NCBI GenBank assembly: GCA_028697695.1 | Contig: JAQVEI010000003.1 | Coordinates: 1 to 22,183, forward strand | Reading direction: 5' to 3' | DNA from: Lentimicrobiaceae bacterium | Lineage (GTDB): Bacteria; Bacteroidota; Bacteroidia; Bacteroidales; Lentimicrobiaceae | DNA length: 22,183 nucleotides | Shown here: piece after piece, positions 1 through 7,051 of the stretch | How the letters are laid out: each line of letters starts with the position of its first letter | How positions within the stretch are numbered: position 1 is the stretch's first letter | Translations under genes and position numbers: made by a program | Notes under the pieces: generated by a model | Told to the model about the DNA's origin: nothing | Database searches by the model: none | The model's input: the letters and a program-made list of their open reading frames with translations, nothing else

Positions 1-687
1 GGTTTGTGGATTTTCAGCAGGGATAAACTGCCGGCTGACGAAGCTTCGGTAAGCATCGTCAGCGCCCAGGGGTTCGGCACCGATCACTTTCGTGGCAGGT
101 GAAAAATATCGGGAAGCAAGAGCGGTACCACTCAGCAAACCACCACCGCCTACCGGGGCAATAATTTGGTCAATACCACTCACTTCTTCAAACAGCTCGC
201 AGGCTGAAGTACTTTGCCCGGCAATAATTTGTAAGTTGTTGTATGGGTGTATTTCAATTGCACCCGTTTGGCTTACAACTGTTTCCAGGGTTTTTTCCCG
301 CGAAAGCAGGGTAGGGGCACAAAATGTAATCGCACCACCGTAGGATTGTGTGGCTGCTATTTTCACCGGGTTGGAATTTTCAGGCATCACGATGTAGGCA
401 GTAGTGCCAACCAAACTGGCAGCCAAAGACAATGCTGCTGCATGATTGCCTGATGAATGCGTGGCTACACCCTGCCGAAGCTGACGTGAGTCAAGTTGCA
501 GTAATGCATTTATGGCACCCCGGAATTTAAAGGCACCGGCACGCTGAAAATTTTCACACTTAAAAAAAAGCGATCCACCGAAAAGTGAATTCAAGCCACT
601 ACTGCTCAATACCGGAGTACGGTGAACCCAGGCCTTCAAGCGTTGACAGGCCGATTCTATCTCTTCCTTTGTGGGATGATGTATCAT
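1..687 (-). CDS. PLP-dependent threonine/serine dehydratase (3' end beyond window)
   Basis: Fold-type II PLP enzyme of the threonine dehydratase/serine racemase group, which deaminates L-threonine or L-serine to a 2-oxoacid. The first 229 codons are present and the C-terminus lies left of the window. Visible marks are the PLP-lysine motif AFKFRGA (Lys54), the substrate loop SSGNHAAAL near residue 80, and the phosphate-binding glycine loop PVGGGGLLSG near residues 180-190. The N-terminus (MIHHPTKEEIESACQRL) starts directly at the catalytic domain, as in biodegradative or serine-racemase-like enzymes. Whether an ACT regulatory domain follows cannot be seen, so ilvA and tdcB-type enzymes cannot be separated. 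The ATG overlaps the TGA of the upstream phosphatase gene (ATGA), so the two are probably translationally coupled. Confidence 0.88.
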   Translation of the reverse strand, partial: MIHHPTKEEIESACQRLKAWVHRTPVLSSSGLNSLFGGSLFFKCENFQRAGAFKFRGAINALLQLDSRQLRQGVATHSSGNHAAALSLAASLVGTTAYIVMPENSNPVKIAATQSYGGAITFCAPTLLSREKTLETVVSQTGAIEIHPYNNLQIIAGQSTSACELFEEVSGIDQIIAPVGGGGLLSGTALASRYFSPATKVIGAEPLGADDAYRSFVSRQFIPAENPQT

Positions 688-1157
688 GAATTGCCAGATT
701 TTTTTATTCTTTGTATAAAAGCATCAACAGCCTGCTCAGCCATAGCATAGGTTTGCCTGAAATCATCCATATCTCCTGAATAGGGATCTGGTATTGGAAG
801 ATTTTTGCCGGGATATACAAGATTCATCAGGTAATCTACTTTCTCCAGATCTGATTCACCGCTTGACATCCTGCTTACATCGCGATAATTGTTGCTGTCC
901 ATGACAAAAATATGATCAAACAATTCAAAATCCTGGCGTCGGAATAAGCGGGCCCGTAAATTTGAGATATCTATGCCATTTTCTTTGGCCACCTTTATAG
1001 CCCTTGGGTCCGGGGCGTCACCAATGTGAAATGATTCAAACCCACAGGAGTCAACCACCGCCGGAATATTGTTTTGTGCCAGTTTTTCACGCATTACGCC
1101 TTCAGCAATGGGTGAGCGGCATATATTTCCCAAACAAACCATCAAAATCTTTTTCAT
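684..1157 (-). CDS. Low-molecular-weight protein-tyrosine phosphatase
   Basis: Cytosolic LMW-PTP (arsenate reductase-like fold) that removes phosphate from phosphotyrosine. The product of 157 residues is typical for the family. The P-loop CLGNICRS sits at the very N-terminus (nucleophile Cys8, Arg14, Ser15), and the general-acid motif is DPYSG with Asp124. The start is the ATG at 1157: the frame extends upstream to a GTG at 1187, but that codon lies inside a perfect inverted repeat, and family members begin a few residues before the P-loop. There is no Shine-Dalgarno sequence. It lies downstream of dnaA and overlaps the dehydratase gene by 4 bp. A dnaA-LMW-PTP pairing is common in Bacteroidota (from memory). 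The substrate is unknown. Confidence 0.93.
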   Translation of the reverse strand: MKKILMVCLGNICRSPIAEGVMREKLAQNNIPAVVDSCGFESFHIGDAPDPRAIKVAKENGIDISNLRARLFRRQDFELFDHIFVMDSNNYRDVSRMSSGESDLEKVDYLMNLVYPGKNLPIPDPYSGDMDDFRQTYAMAEQAVDAFIQRIKKSGNS

Positions 1158-1178
1158 AGGGTCATACTTTTTAACGAA

Positions 1179-1206
1179 CAACCTCACTTAAAGTTAAGTG
1201 AGGTTG
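1179..1206 (-). terminator. Perfect inverted repeat after dnaA, possible terminator or attenuator
   Basis: Two 13-nt arms (CAACCTCACTTAA and its exact complement) are separated by 2 nt. They start about 30 bp after the dnaA stop and end about 22 bp before the phosphatase ATG. In RNA the innermost pairs would open to form the loop. In the minus direction the run after the hairpin is only TTCGTT, so this is a weak intrinsic terminator at best. It could instead be an attenuator, an mRNA-stability hairpin or a protein site. The symmetry is seen directly; the function is inferred. Confidence 0.55.
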
Positions 1207-1236
1207 ATGCAAAATAACAAATAATTAAAACACAAC

Positions 1237-2673
1237 TTAAATTTTTATGTTTTTCTCAATTTCTTCGGCATAATTGCGGAACTTCTTATCCGTCTCAATC
1301 AAATTAGTGACTGTGCGGCAGGCATGGAGCACCGTAGCATGATCCTTATTGCCGCAATGAAAACCAATAGTGGCCAATGATGACTTGGTGTGTTTCTTTG
1401 CAAAATACATCGCCAGTTGTCTCGCCTGAACGATTTCACGCTTGCGCGTTTTCGAGTTCATAACATCAAGTTCAATACTGAAAAAGTCACATACCACTTT
1501 TTGTATATAATCGATAGAAACCTCTTTGGTCGTATTCTTGATGAACTTATCAATCATTTGCCTGGCAAGCTCAATGGTAATAGCTTTCCTGTTCAATGAA
1601 GACTGTGCCATAAGCGAAATTAGCGCACCTTCAAGCTCCCTGACATTCGTGGTAATGCTAAAAGCAAGATATTCAATCACCTCTTCTGGCATTTCAATGC
1701 CATCCTTATACAATCTTTTTTTGAGAATAGCCAGGCGGGTATCAAAATCAGGAACCTGTAAATCTGCTGCCAATCCCCATTTAAAGCGTGAAAGAAGGCG
1801 GGGCTCAATGCCTTTTATCTCTGCCGGAGCCTTGTCGGAAGTAATAACCAACTGATTGTTGTTCTGATGCAGGTGGTTGAAGATATGGAAAAATATCTCC
1901 TGAGTTTTTTCTTTGCCCGAGAGAAATTGAATGTCATCAATAAGCAATACATCTATCATCTGATAGAAGTGAATAAAGTCATTTTGGTTTTTGTTTTTTG
2001 AAGCTTCAACATATTGCTGTAAAAACTGCTCTGTGGTTACATAAAGTACAGTTTTGTCAGGAAATCTGTTTTTCACCTCTATCCCTATGGCATGCGCAAG
2101 ATGAGTTTTGCCCAGGCCGTTTGCACTATACAAAAATATTGGATTAAAAGAAGTTTTACCCGGATTATTGGCTGCTGCATACCCGGCTGAACGCGCCAGG
2201 CGGTTGCAGTCACCCTCGATAAAATTCTCAAAGGAATAGGATTCATTCAGTTGCGAATGAACCTTTATCTTCTTTAACCCCGGTATCACGAAAGGATTTG
2301 GTATCTCCTTTGCTCCGCCATTATTAATGTCGATAGGCATGGCCACAGATGGGTTGTTTAAAGCACCCTTGTTGCTGGCTGGAACCTTAACCGTGTATGG
2401 GCTGCCACTACCACTGGCGCTTTCCATAATAATGCTGTACTCTAATCTTCCACTGGATCCCAACTCGTGTTTAATGGTCTTTTTCAATAGACCAATGTAA
2501 TGCTCTTCAAGCCATTCGTAAAAAAACTGGCTGGGAACCTGAATGGTGAGTACATTGTCGCTAAGCTTTATGGGCTGAATAGGTGAAAACCATGTTTTGA
2601 AGCTTTGGGAATTAATGTTGTCTTTAATAATGCTGAGGCAGTTGTTCCAAACCTCCATGTAATCTTTTTCCAT
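1237..2673 (-). CDS. dnaA: Chromosomal replication initiator protein DnaA
   Basis: AAA+ ATPase that binds DnaA boxes, opens oriC and loads the replicative helicase. The 478 residues show all four domains: domain I (about 1-85, with WFSPI at 28-32), a variable linker (about 86-140), the AAA+ core (about 145-375) and DNA-binding domain IV (about 385-478). Walker A is GLGKTHL (Lys189, Thr190), Walker B is LLIDDIQF (Asp246, Asp247), and LLSRFKWGL carries the arginine-finger region. The domain IV signature is CGNKDHATVLHAC (440-452). One oddity is that the first glycine of the Walker A GxxxxGKT is Ser183. The start is ATG at 2673 and the first residues align with domain I of the family. The 251-bp upstream spacer holds a -7 element and a DnaA-box-like site. 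Confidence 0.98.
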   Translation of the reverse strand: MEKDYMEVWNNCLSIIKDNINSQSFKTWFSPIQPIKLSDNVLTIQVPSQFFYEWLEEHYIGLLKKTIKHELGSSGRLEYSIIMESASGSGSPYTVKVPASNKGALNNPSVAMPIDINNGGAKEIPNPFVIPGLKKIKVHSQLNESYSFENFIEGDCNRLARSAGYAAANNPGKTSFNPIFLYSANGLGKTHLAHAIGIEVKNRFPDKTVLYVTTEQFLQQYVEASKNKNQNDFIHFYQMIDVLLIDDIQFLSGKEKTQEIFFHIFNHLHQNNNQLVITSDKAPAEIKGIEPRLLSRFKWGLAADLQVPDFDTRLAILKKRLYKDGIEMPEEVIEYLAFSITTNVRELEGALISLMAQSSLNRKAITIELARQMIDKFIKNTTKEVSIDYIQKVVCDFFSIELDVMNSKTRKREIVQARQLAMYFAKKHTKSSLATIGFHCGNKDHATVLHACRTVTNLIETDKKFRNYAEEIEKNIKI

Positions 2674-2740
2674 TCTTTTTTAATACTAAAATGTTCCAAA
2701 TTGGAGAACTTTTTTCGTTTTTTCAATTCTTAGAGGATCC

Positions 2741-2748
2741 CAAAGTTA
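2741..2748 (-). promoter_or_regulatory. Putative dnaA promoter -7 element
   Basis: The minus strand reads TAACTTTG, an exact match to the Bacteroidota -7 consensus TAnnTTTG, about 70 bp before the dnaA ATG. I see no good -33 TTG at the usual distance, so this is tentative. The adjacent DnaA-box-like sequence (2749-2757) lies where bound DnaA could block RNA polymerase. Confidence 0.42.
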
Positions 2749-2757
2749 TTTTTCACA
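2749..2757 (+). promoter_or_regulatory. DnaA-box-like 9-mer in the dnaA upstream region
   Basis: TTTTTCACA fits the relaxed DnaA box TTWTNCACA and touches the putative -7 element of dnaA. A second, weaker candidate, TTATCAACA at 2798-2806, differs from TTATCCACA by one base. The spacer 2674-2924 is AT-rich. Two sites suit autoregulation of dnaA but are too few to call an origin. Confidence 0.35.
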
Positions 2758-2924
2758 CATTTACAGTAACTTAAGTTTTTTAAAGTTTTGGGGCGATTTA
2801 TCAACAAAAATGCCCACAATTAAGTTAAGAAAAAAATCTTTTTGCTATTGTATTTTACAAATAAATGTTGTATACGAAAAAATAGAAATTATCATTCATG
2901 ACTGCAAATCAATACTTATTAATA

Positions 2925-3530
2925 TTATCTATATATAATATTGCAACCATATGAATGCTGCAATTTTTTTATGATTTTATCTGCCATCGATCTTCTTATC
3001 TGAATGATGATTTTGCAACTCAAATCAAACTCGGTATCGAGTATTTCAGCTTCATCTTCCTTTAAAACTTTCATTACATTGTTCATTTGCTCATACTTGA
3101 ACTGAAGCTCATAAGTCTCTTTGATGGTTTCTTCAACAATATCGGCATTGGCAATCGCATCGGCGGCTGCAGCCCGGTATGCCTGAATCAAACCGCTTAC
3201 GCCCAGCTTTATGCCTCCGAAATATCGCACCACAACCACCAACACATTGGTTAAGTCATTGGATAAGAGTTGCCCGTATATCGGACGGCCGCCTGTGCCC
3301 GATGGCTCACCGTCGTCATTTACACGCCAGGCCGATTTGTCATACCCCAGAATATAAGCGTAGCAATGATGCCGTGCATCGTAATAGGTCTTACGAAAAC
3401 GCTCGAGCTCCGATTTTATCTCCTCCTCAGTGTTAACCGGCAGTGCAAAGGCAAGAAATTTACTTCCCTTCTCTTTATAAATTCCGGTTGATTCCTTTGA
3501 TATGGTTCGGTAGGTGTCCTCAAAAAGCAT
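2925..3530 (-). CDS. YigZ/IMPACT family protein (UPF0029 + DUF1949)
   Basis: Member of the bacterial YigZ / eukaryotic IMPACT family, whose bacterial role is poorly defined; a nucleic-acid or ribosome-related function has been proposed. The 201 residues fit the two-domain form. The N-terminal UPF0029 domain (about 1-120) has the signature DGEPSGTGGRPIYGQL (73-88) followed by VVVRYFGGIKLG (99-110). The C-terminal ferredoxin-like DUF1949 domain (about 130-201) ends with the frame. The ATG at 3530 gives the usual N-terminus. It is transcribed divergently from the transporter at 3768 and in the same direction as dnaA, which starts 251 bp downstream, so a shared transcript is possible but not indicated. 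Confidence 0.92.
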   Translation of the reverse strand: MLFEDTYRTISKESTGIYKEKGSKFLAFALPVNTEEEIKSELERFRKTYYDARHHCYAYILGYDKSAWRVNDDGEPSGTGGRPIYGQLLSNDLTNVLVVVVRYFGGIKLGVSGLIQAYRAAAADAIANADIVEETIKETYELQFKYEQMNNVMKVLKEDEAEILDTEFDLSCKIIIQIRRSMADKIIKKLQHSYGCNIIYR

Positions 3531-3575
3531 GTCACGCTATAAGTTCAATAGATATCACAATTGCTGCTTAAACTT

Positions 3576-3583
3576 CAAAAGTA
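3576..3583 (-). promoter_or_regulatory. Possible yigZ promoter -7 element
   Basis: The minus strand reads TACTTTTG, matching TAnnTTTG, 46 bp before the YigZ ATG in the 237-bp divergent spacer (3531-3767). No TTG lies at the expected -33 distance. Confidence 0.28.
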
Positions 3584-3713
3584 TCATTTTTTTTCTGCTT
3601 TAAGGTAAATTTCAACAGCTAATTTTTTTCCAAATGGCTATCTCATTGATTAATTGGTATTATAGCCAATTACTGTCAGCGTAAAGATTTATTAAAAATT
3701 TCATCTCCTTTAT

Positions 3714-3721
3714 TAAATTTG
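3714..3721 (+). promoter_or_regulatory. Possible promoter -7 element of the EamA transporter gene
   Basis: TAAATTTG matches TAnnTTTG and lies 46 bp before the ATG at 3768, leaving a leader of about 40 nt. No convincing -33 element is visible. Confidence 0.28.
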
Positions 3722-3767
3722 CTGCTTCGAAAAATGAAACCAATCCTATTTCAATAGTTTCAACCCT

Positions 3768-4679
3768 ATGTTTAGCAATTATTACGGAGAATGGGCTGCA
3801 TTGTTGGTGGCTGTATTCTGGACCATTACCGCCATAGCTTTTGAGCTGGCGAGTAAAAAAGTGGGTTCATTAACTGTCAACTTGTTGCGGCTCAGCCTGG
3901 CTATGATTTTTCTGGGTATATATGGCCTGATTACCAAAGGCCAGTTTTTCCCTATGGGTGCTGGCAGCCATCAATGGATATGGTTATCCGTTTCGGGATT
4001 GATTGGTTTTGTTTTGGGCGACCTGTTTCTGTTTCAGGCATATGTGGTAGTAGGCGCCCGCATATCTATGCTTATTATGGCGCTTGCCCCGCCCATTGCT
4101 GCTCTGTCAGGCTGGCTGCTTATGGGCGAAACCATCAGCTATACCGGCCTGGCGGGTATGCTGCTTACATTCACAGGCATAAGCCTGGCTATTTTAAACC
4201 GCGAACCATCACTGGTCACAGAAAATCATCGGAAAATTCGTTTTAAGTATCCCTTAAAAGGCATACTTCTGGCTTTTGGAGGCGCAGCAGGTCAGGGCGT
4301 CGGACTGGTGGTGAGTAAATACGGTATGCAGAGTTATGATGCGTTCGCATCCACTCAAATCAGAGTTATCAGTGGCGTTGCCGGTTTCCTGATAGTAGTA
4401 ACACTTTATGGAAGTTGGAAATCAGTTAGATATGCTTTTACTCAAACCAAAGCATTAAAACACCTCAGCATTGGTGCTTTTTTCGGTCCTTTTCTGGGCG
4501 TATCTTTCTCGCTACTCGCCATTCAATATACATCCTCAGGCGTTGCTTCATCGCTAATGTCTATAGTCCCGGTACTTATTATATTGCCCTCTGTACTTTT
4601 AATGAAAGAAAAAGTAGCCTGGCCCGAAATGTTTGGTGCAGCCATTGCCGTTGCGGGAGTTGTGTTGTTTTTTGTTTAG
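3768..4679 (+). CDS. EamA-family (drug/metabolite superfamily) transporter
   Basis: Integral inner-membrane transporter of 303 residues, the usual length for a ten-helix DMT protein. It has two EamA repeats (about 8-145 and 163-303), joined by a charged loop near residues 147-160 (REPSLVTENHRK). Typical EamA features are the first-repeat signature ALAPPIAALSGWLLMGETIS and the second-repeat equivalent SIVPVLIILPSVLLMKEKV with its LMKEK helix end. Substrates in this superfamily range from amino acids to nucleotides and drugs, and nothing here predicts one. The gene stands alone on the plus strand. Its TAG overlaps the stop codon of the convergent HIT gene in the tetranucleotide TTAG (4676-4679), leaving no room for a terminator between them. 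Confidence 0.9.
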   Translation: MFSNYYGEWAALLVAVFWTITAIAFELASKKVGSLTVNLLRLSLAMIFLGIYGLITKGQFFPMGAGSHQWIWLSVSGLIGFVLGDLFLFQAYVVVGARISMLIMALAPPIAALSGWLLMGETISYTGLAGMLLTFTGISLAILNREPSLVTENHRKIRFKYPLKGILLAFGGAAGQGVGLVVSKYGMQSYDAFASTQIRVISGVAGFLIVVTLYGSWKSVRYAFTQTKALKHLSIGAFFGPFLGVSFSLLAIQYTSSGVASSLMSIVPVLIILPSVLLMKEKVAWPEMFGAAIAVAGVVLFFV

Positions 4680-5143
4680 GACTTCCCCTGATAATCCGCC
4701 CATTTCTTTTTTAATATCCCGGTAAGATATTCGTATTGAGATGAATCCATTATTGGACGTTGTGCATCGTCCAATGCTTTACCGGCCTGCAGCTTTACAT
4801 ACCAATCCTCTTCACCCTCAAGATCGTTAATGCGTCTGGGTATAATATGTAAATGAAGATGTGAAACGCTTTGACCCGCTTCCTCACCTTCCTGTAATGA
4901 CCAGTCAAATGCCTGGGCGTCATGCTCGCGGGTGATAAAACGGGTTATGGTTCTGGCAAAATTAAAAAACCGGCCAATCTCTTCCTCTGATAAACTGAAG
5001 AGGGTGTCGGTGTGCTTCAACGGAATAATCAGCAGATGACCCGGCAAAACAGGCGAATGGTTGAGCACCGCCATGAAGCCTGCTTCCATTGCAAATGCAC
5101 TATGCTGAACCTTACCGGTGCAAAAAGGACATATTTCCTTCAT
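4676..5143 (-). CDS. HIT-family nucleotide hydrolase/transferase
   Basis: Cytosolic histidine-triad protein of 155 residues. The catalytic triad motif is HLHLHII with His95, His97 and His99; family members hydrolyse or transfer nucleotidyl groups, for example on dinucleoside polyphosphates or AMP-amides. An N-terminal CPFC (Cys5, Cys8) matches the zinc-binding knuckle of many HIT hydrolases, and LPGHLLIIPLKH is the conserved substrate-pocket strand. The start is ATG at 5143; the frame could open one codon earlier at a TTG. That ATG shares one base with the TGA of the upstream gene (TGATG), so the two are likely coupled. It is the last gene of the 8005-4676 operon. Confidence 0.9.
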   Translation of the reverse strand: MKEICPFCTGKVQHSAFAMEAGFMAVLNHSPVLPGHLLIIPLKHTDTLFSLSEEEIGRFFNFARTITRFITREHDAQAFDWSLQEGEEAGQSVSHLHLHIIPRRINDLEGEEDWYVKLQAGKALDDAQRPIMDSSQYEYLTGILKKKWADYQGKS

Positions 5144-6159
5144 CAATAATAATGTGTTTTTATTATGGGTTCGTATAAATTACGGTAGTTATCATCATGG
5201 CTTCCAATGCAAAACTCCTGAAAGATACACTTTTTATGATTTCCGGGCAATGCAGCCAACAGGGCAAACGTACAAGGCTCCTTTTCACATCTCCCACTGA
5301 CACACAATGGATGTGTGTTGCAGCAGGATCTGCCCAAAGGCCAAAGAAAATCATTCATGACCCATACCGGATGACCCGATATATCCGCAATAATGGTCAG
5401 GGCATCGATACAAGCTGAACGGACAGGCTCATCAGTATCCTGAGGCTCCTGATTTGCAAGCATCCTGAATAAATCGGGATCTTTAATTTCCACACAACCT
5501 GTCCTGAGCAATACCCTTTGCATGTGGTAATCCATGATGGGAACATAATGCTGCGGATCGCTGATGATGAATAAACCTGCATCATGCAACAATTTAACCA
5601 GAAATGAAGTCTTTTTCTTACGTGGATCCTCAAAGGCAACCGTTTGATTTAAAGTAGTGTATATTCCATTAACTCCACCGGTTTGATGTTGGGCTGATGC
5701 CAGCAGCGTAGCAAATGAACCACCATACTTTTCCAATACGAAACCGGCCAATGCATGCATGAGGGCAGCTCTTTCAGTGGCGGTGTCCAGCGTGGAGTTA
5801 ATGCCATCGTTGTTTGGTGAGAAAGCTGAAGTCAATGCCTGTGCAATGTCATTTACTGAATAGGTAAGCAGTTTGGCGGGTTGAAGCAACCAGGATGATG
5901 CATTGGCAAGATTTAAAAAGCCCCATTCCAGATAATCCCAACCATACAGATTGTGCTCCGGATTTGCAAATAAACGCGTTTGATGACAGATGGCTACAGC
6001 ATTGAAAAGCATACTAAGTTGTGTTTCAACCGCATGCTCATTCTTAAGAAACGGCCGCCTGTAGAACTCATCCCTGATTTTTAAGGGTTTAAGCGCGTTT
6101 CCACAACTTTCGCACTGCCGGCGATTGATGTATACCTTATTATTATAATAGGATTGCAT
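5143..6159 (-). CDS. Uncharacterised protein resembling HhH-type DNA glycosylases, with Cys cluster
   Basis: I do not recognise a named family; the comparison is by eye. The 338-residue protein has an N-terminal CESC pair (Cys16, Cys19). Around residues 180-220, KKKTSFLVKLL is followed by PIMDYHMQRVLLRTG, which recalls the K...VDTHVxRVxxRLG segment of EndoIII/HhH-GPD glycosylases, where the Asp (here Asp210) is catalytic. Near the C-terminus Cys279, Cys286, Cys291 and Cys296 are spaced C-x6-C-x4-C-x4-C. EndoIII's [4Fe-4S] loop is C-x6-C-x2-C-x5-C, so only the first gap is the same. Cys311 and Cys317 follow. A clear GxGxK hairpin is not visible. It could be a divergent glycosylase, a nucleoside-processing relative or an unrelated metal protein. 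It is coupled to the HIT gene downstream and lies 18 bp after the transporter gene. Confidence 0.5.
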   Translation of the reverse strand: MQSYYNNKVYINRRQCESCGNALKPLKIRDEFYRRPFLKNEHAVETQLSMLFNAVAICHQTRLFANPEHNLYGWDYLEWGFLNLANASSWLLQPAKLLTYSVNDIAQALTSAFSPNNDGINSTLDTATERAALMHALAGFVLEKYGGSFATLLASAQHQTGGVNGIYTTLNQTVAFEDPRKKKTSFLVKLLHDAGLFIISDPQHYVPIMDYHMQRVLLRTGCVEIKDPDLFRMLANQEPQDTDEPVRSACIDALTIIADISGHPVWVMNDFLWPLGRSCCNTHPLCVSGRCEKEPCTFALLAALPGNHKKCIFQEFCIGSHDDNYRNLYEPIIKTHYY

Positions 6160-6177
6160 GGTGTGATGGATCAGTTG

Positions 6178-7047
6178 TCAGACGGTTCGATAGGCAATAA
6201 GCACAATGGCAAATATGGCCAGCAGTATACCTGCAAAATTGATTTTTGATATTTTTTCTTTAAAAAAGAAAAAGCCGATGAGCGTGGATAAGCTTACAAC
6301 ACTCACGTTTAAAAGCGGCACAAAAACAGAAACCTCCATCTGATTGAAACCTTTGAGCATAAAAAAGATAGATGACCAATTCAGCAAGCCAAGTATTGAG
6401 CCGGCAATGATGGTGTTCAGATATTTCCATTGCCCCCCTTTAGATCGTGTTACAATTACCATCAGTGTACTTAATGCAAAAGCAAATACAAAGGCAGTGG
6501 CAGCATAACTTACGTAATCGTGGGTTGAATTGCTTAAAAATAATGCCTGTGTAATTTTAACAGCAGAGTCATTAAGCCCCGAAAACACGAAAACCAACAC
6601 CGGCAAAAAGATAAATTTCAATTTAAATGATTTCCCGCCATTTCCCCATAATGTAAGTACCAGTGCCAGTAACGCAAGTGCAATGCCGGAAATTTTAATA
6701 AAATTTAAAGCATCTCCAAATATAAACAAGCCAAGCACCACCGGAATTATAACCGACATGCGGCTGCTTATGGCTGTAAGTGTAATTCCTGCCTTACTGG
6801 CTGAGAATGAAAACAATACAAAACCGCATACGAGTAAAAACGTGGTAATTAATGACATTCCAAACCAGGGAAAAACATGTAGCCCGGTGAAATTTATATC
6901 CCACTTAATGTAACTTAAGCCAAAAGCTGCACCAACCAGATAATTGATTGCTATGGCAATAAAGCGATTTACATTAAATGGCTCGAATAACTTTAAGGTG
7001 ACCAAAATAAAAGTGGAAGCCAAAATGGCAAAAATCAGATAAATCAT
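6178..7047 (-). CDS. EamA-like DMT-superfamily transporter
   Basis: Inner-membrane protein of 289 residues with about ten predicted transmembrane helices starting at residue 2 (IYLIFAILASTFILVTL). Two halves are visible. The first ends with SVIIPVVLGLFIFGDALNF (about 100-118); the second has SVFVPLLNVSVVSLSTLIGFFFFKEK-like sequence near 240-267, where FFFKEKIS corresponds to the conserved EamA helix end. The short hydrophilic middle is NGGKSFKLKF. Substrate unknown. It lies 4 bp after the gene at 7052-8005 and 18 bp before the HhH-like gene, so it is in their operon. It is only distantly like the transporter at 3768, so a local duplication is unlikely. Confidence 0.82.
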   Translation of the reverse strand: MIYLIFAILASTFILVTLKLFEPFNVNRFIAIAINYLVGAAFGLSYIKWDINFTGLHVFPWFGMSLITTFLLVCGFVLFSFSASKAGITLTAISSRMSVIIPVVLGLFIFGDALNFIKISGIALALLALVLTLWGNGGKSFKLKFIFLPVLVFVFSGLNDSAVKITQALFLSNSTHDYVSYAATAFVFAFALSTLMVIVTRSKGGQWKYLNTIIAGSILGLLNWSSIFFMLKGFNQMEVSVFVPLLNVSVVSLSTLIGFFFFKEKISKINFAGILLAIFAIVLIAYRTV

Positions 7048-7051
7048 AGGA

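Noticed and set aside
1155..1187. GTG start 30 nt upstream for the phosphatase
   Set aside because: The codon lies in a perfect inverted repeat, and the extra ten residues precede a P-loop that normally sits at the N-terminus.
2674..2924. Replication origin upstream of dnaA
   Set aside because: Only one relaxed and one one-mismatch DnaA box, with no cluster or unwinding-element repeats. Genome-wide GC skew would be needed.
3768..7047. The two DMT transporters as a local duplication
   Set aside because: They lie on opposite strands and share only family-level features; their sequences are clearly divergent.
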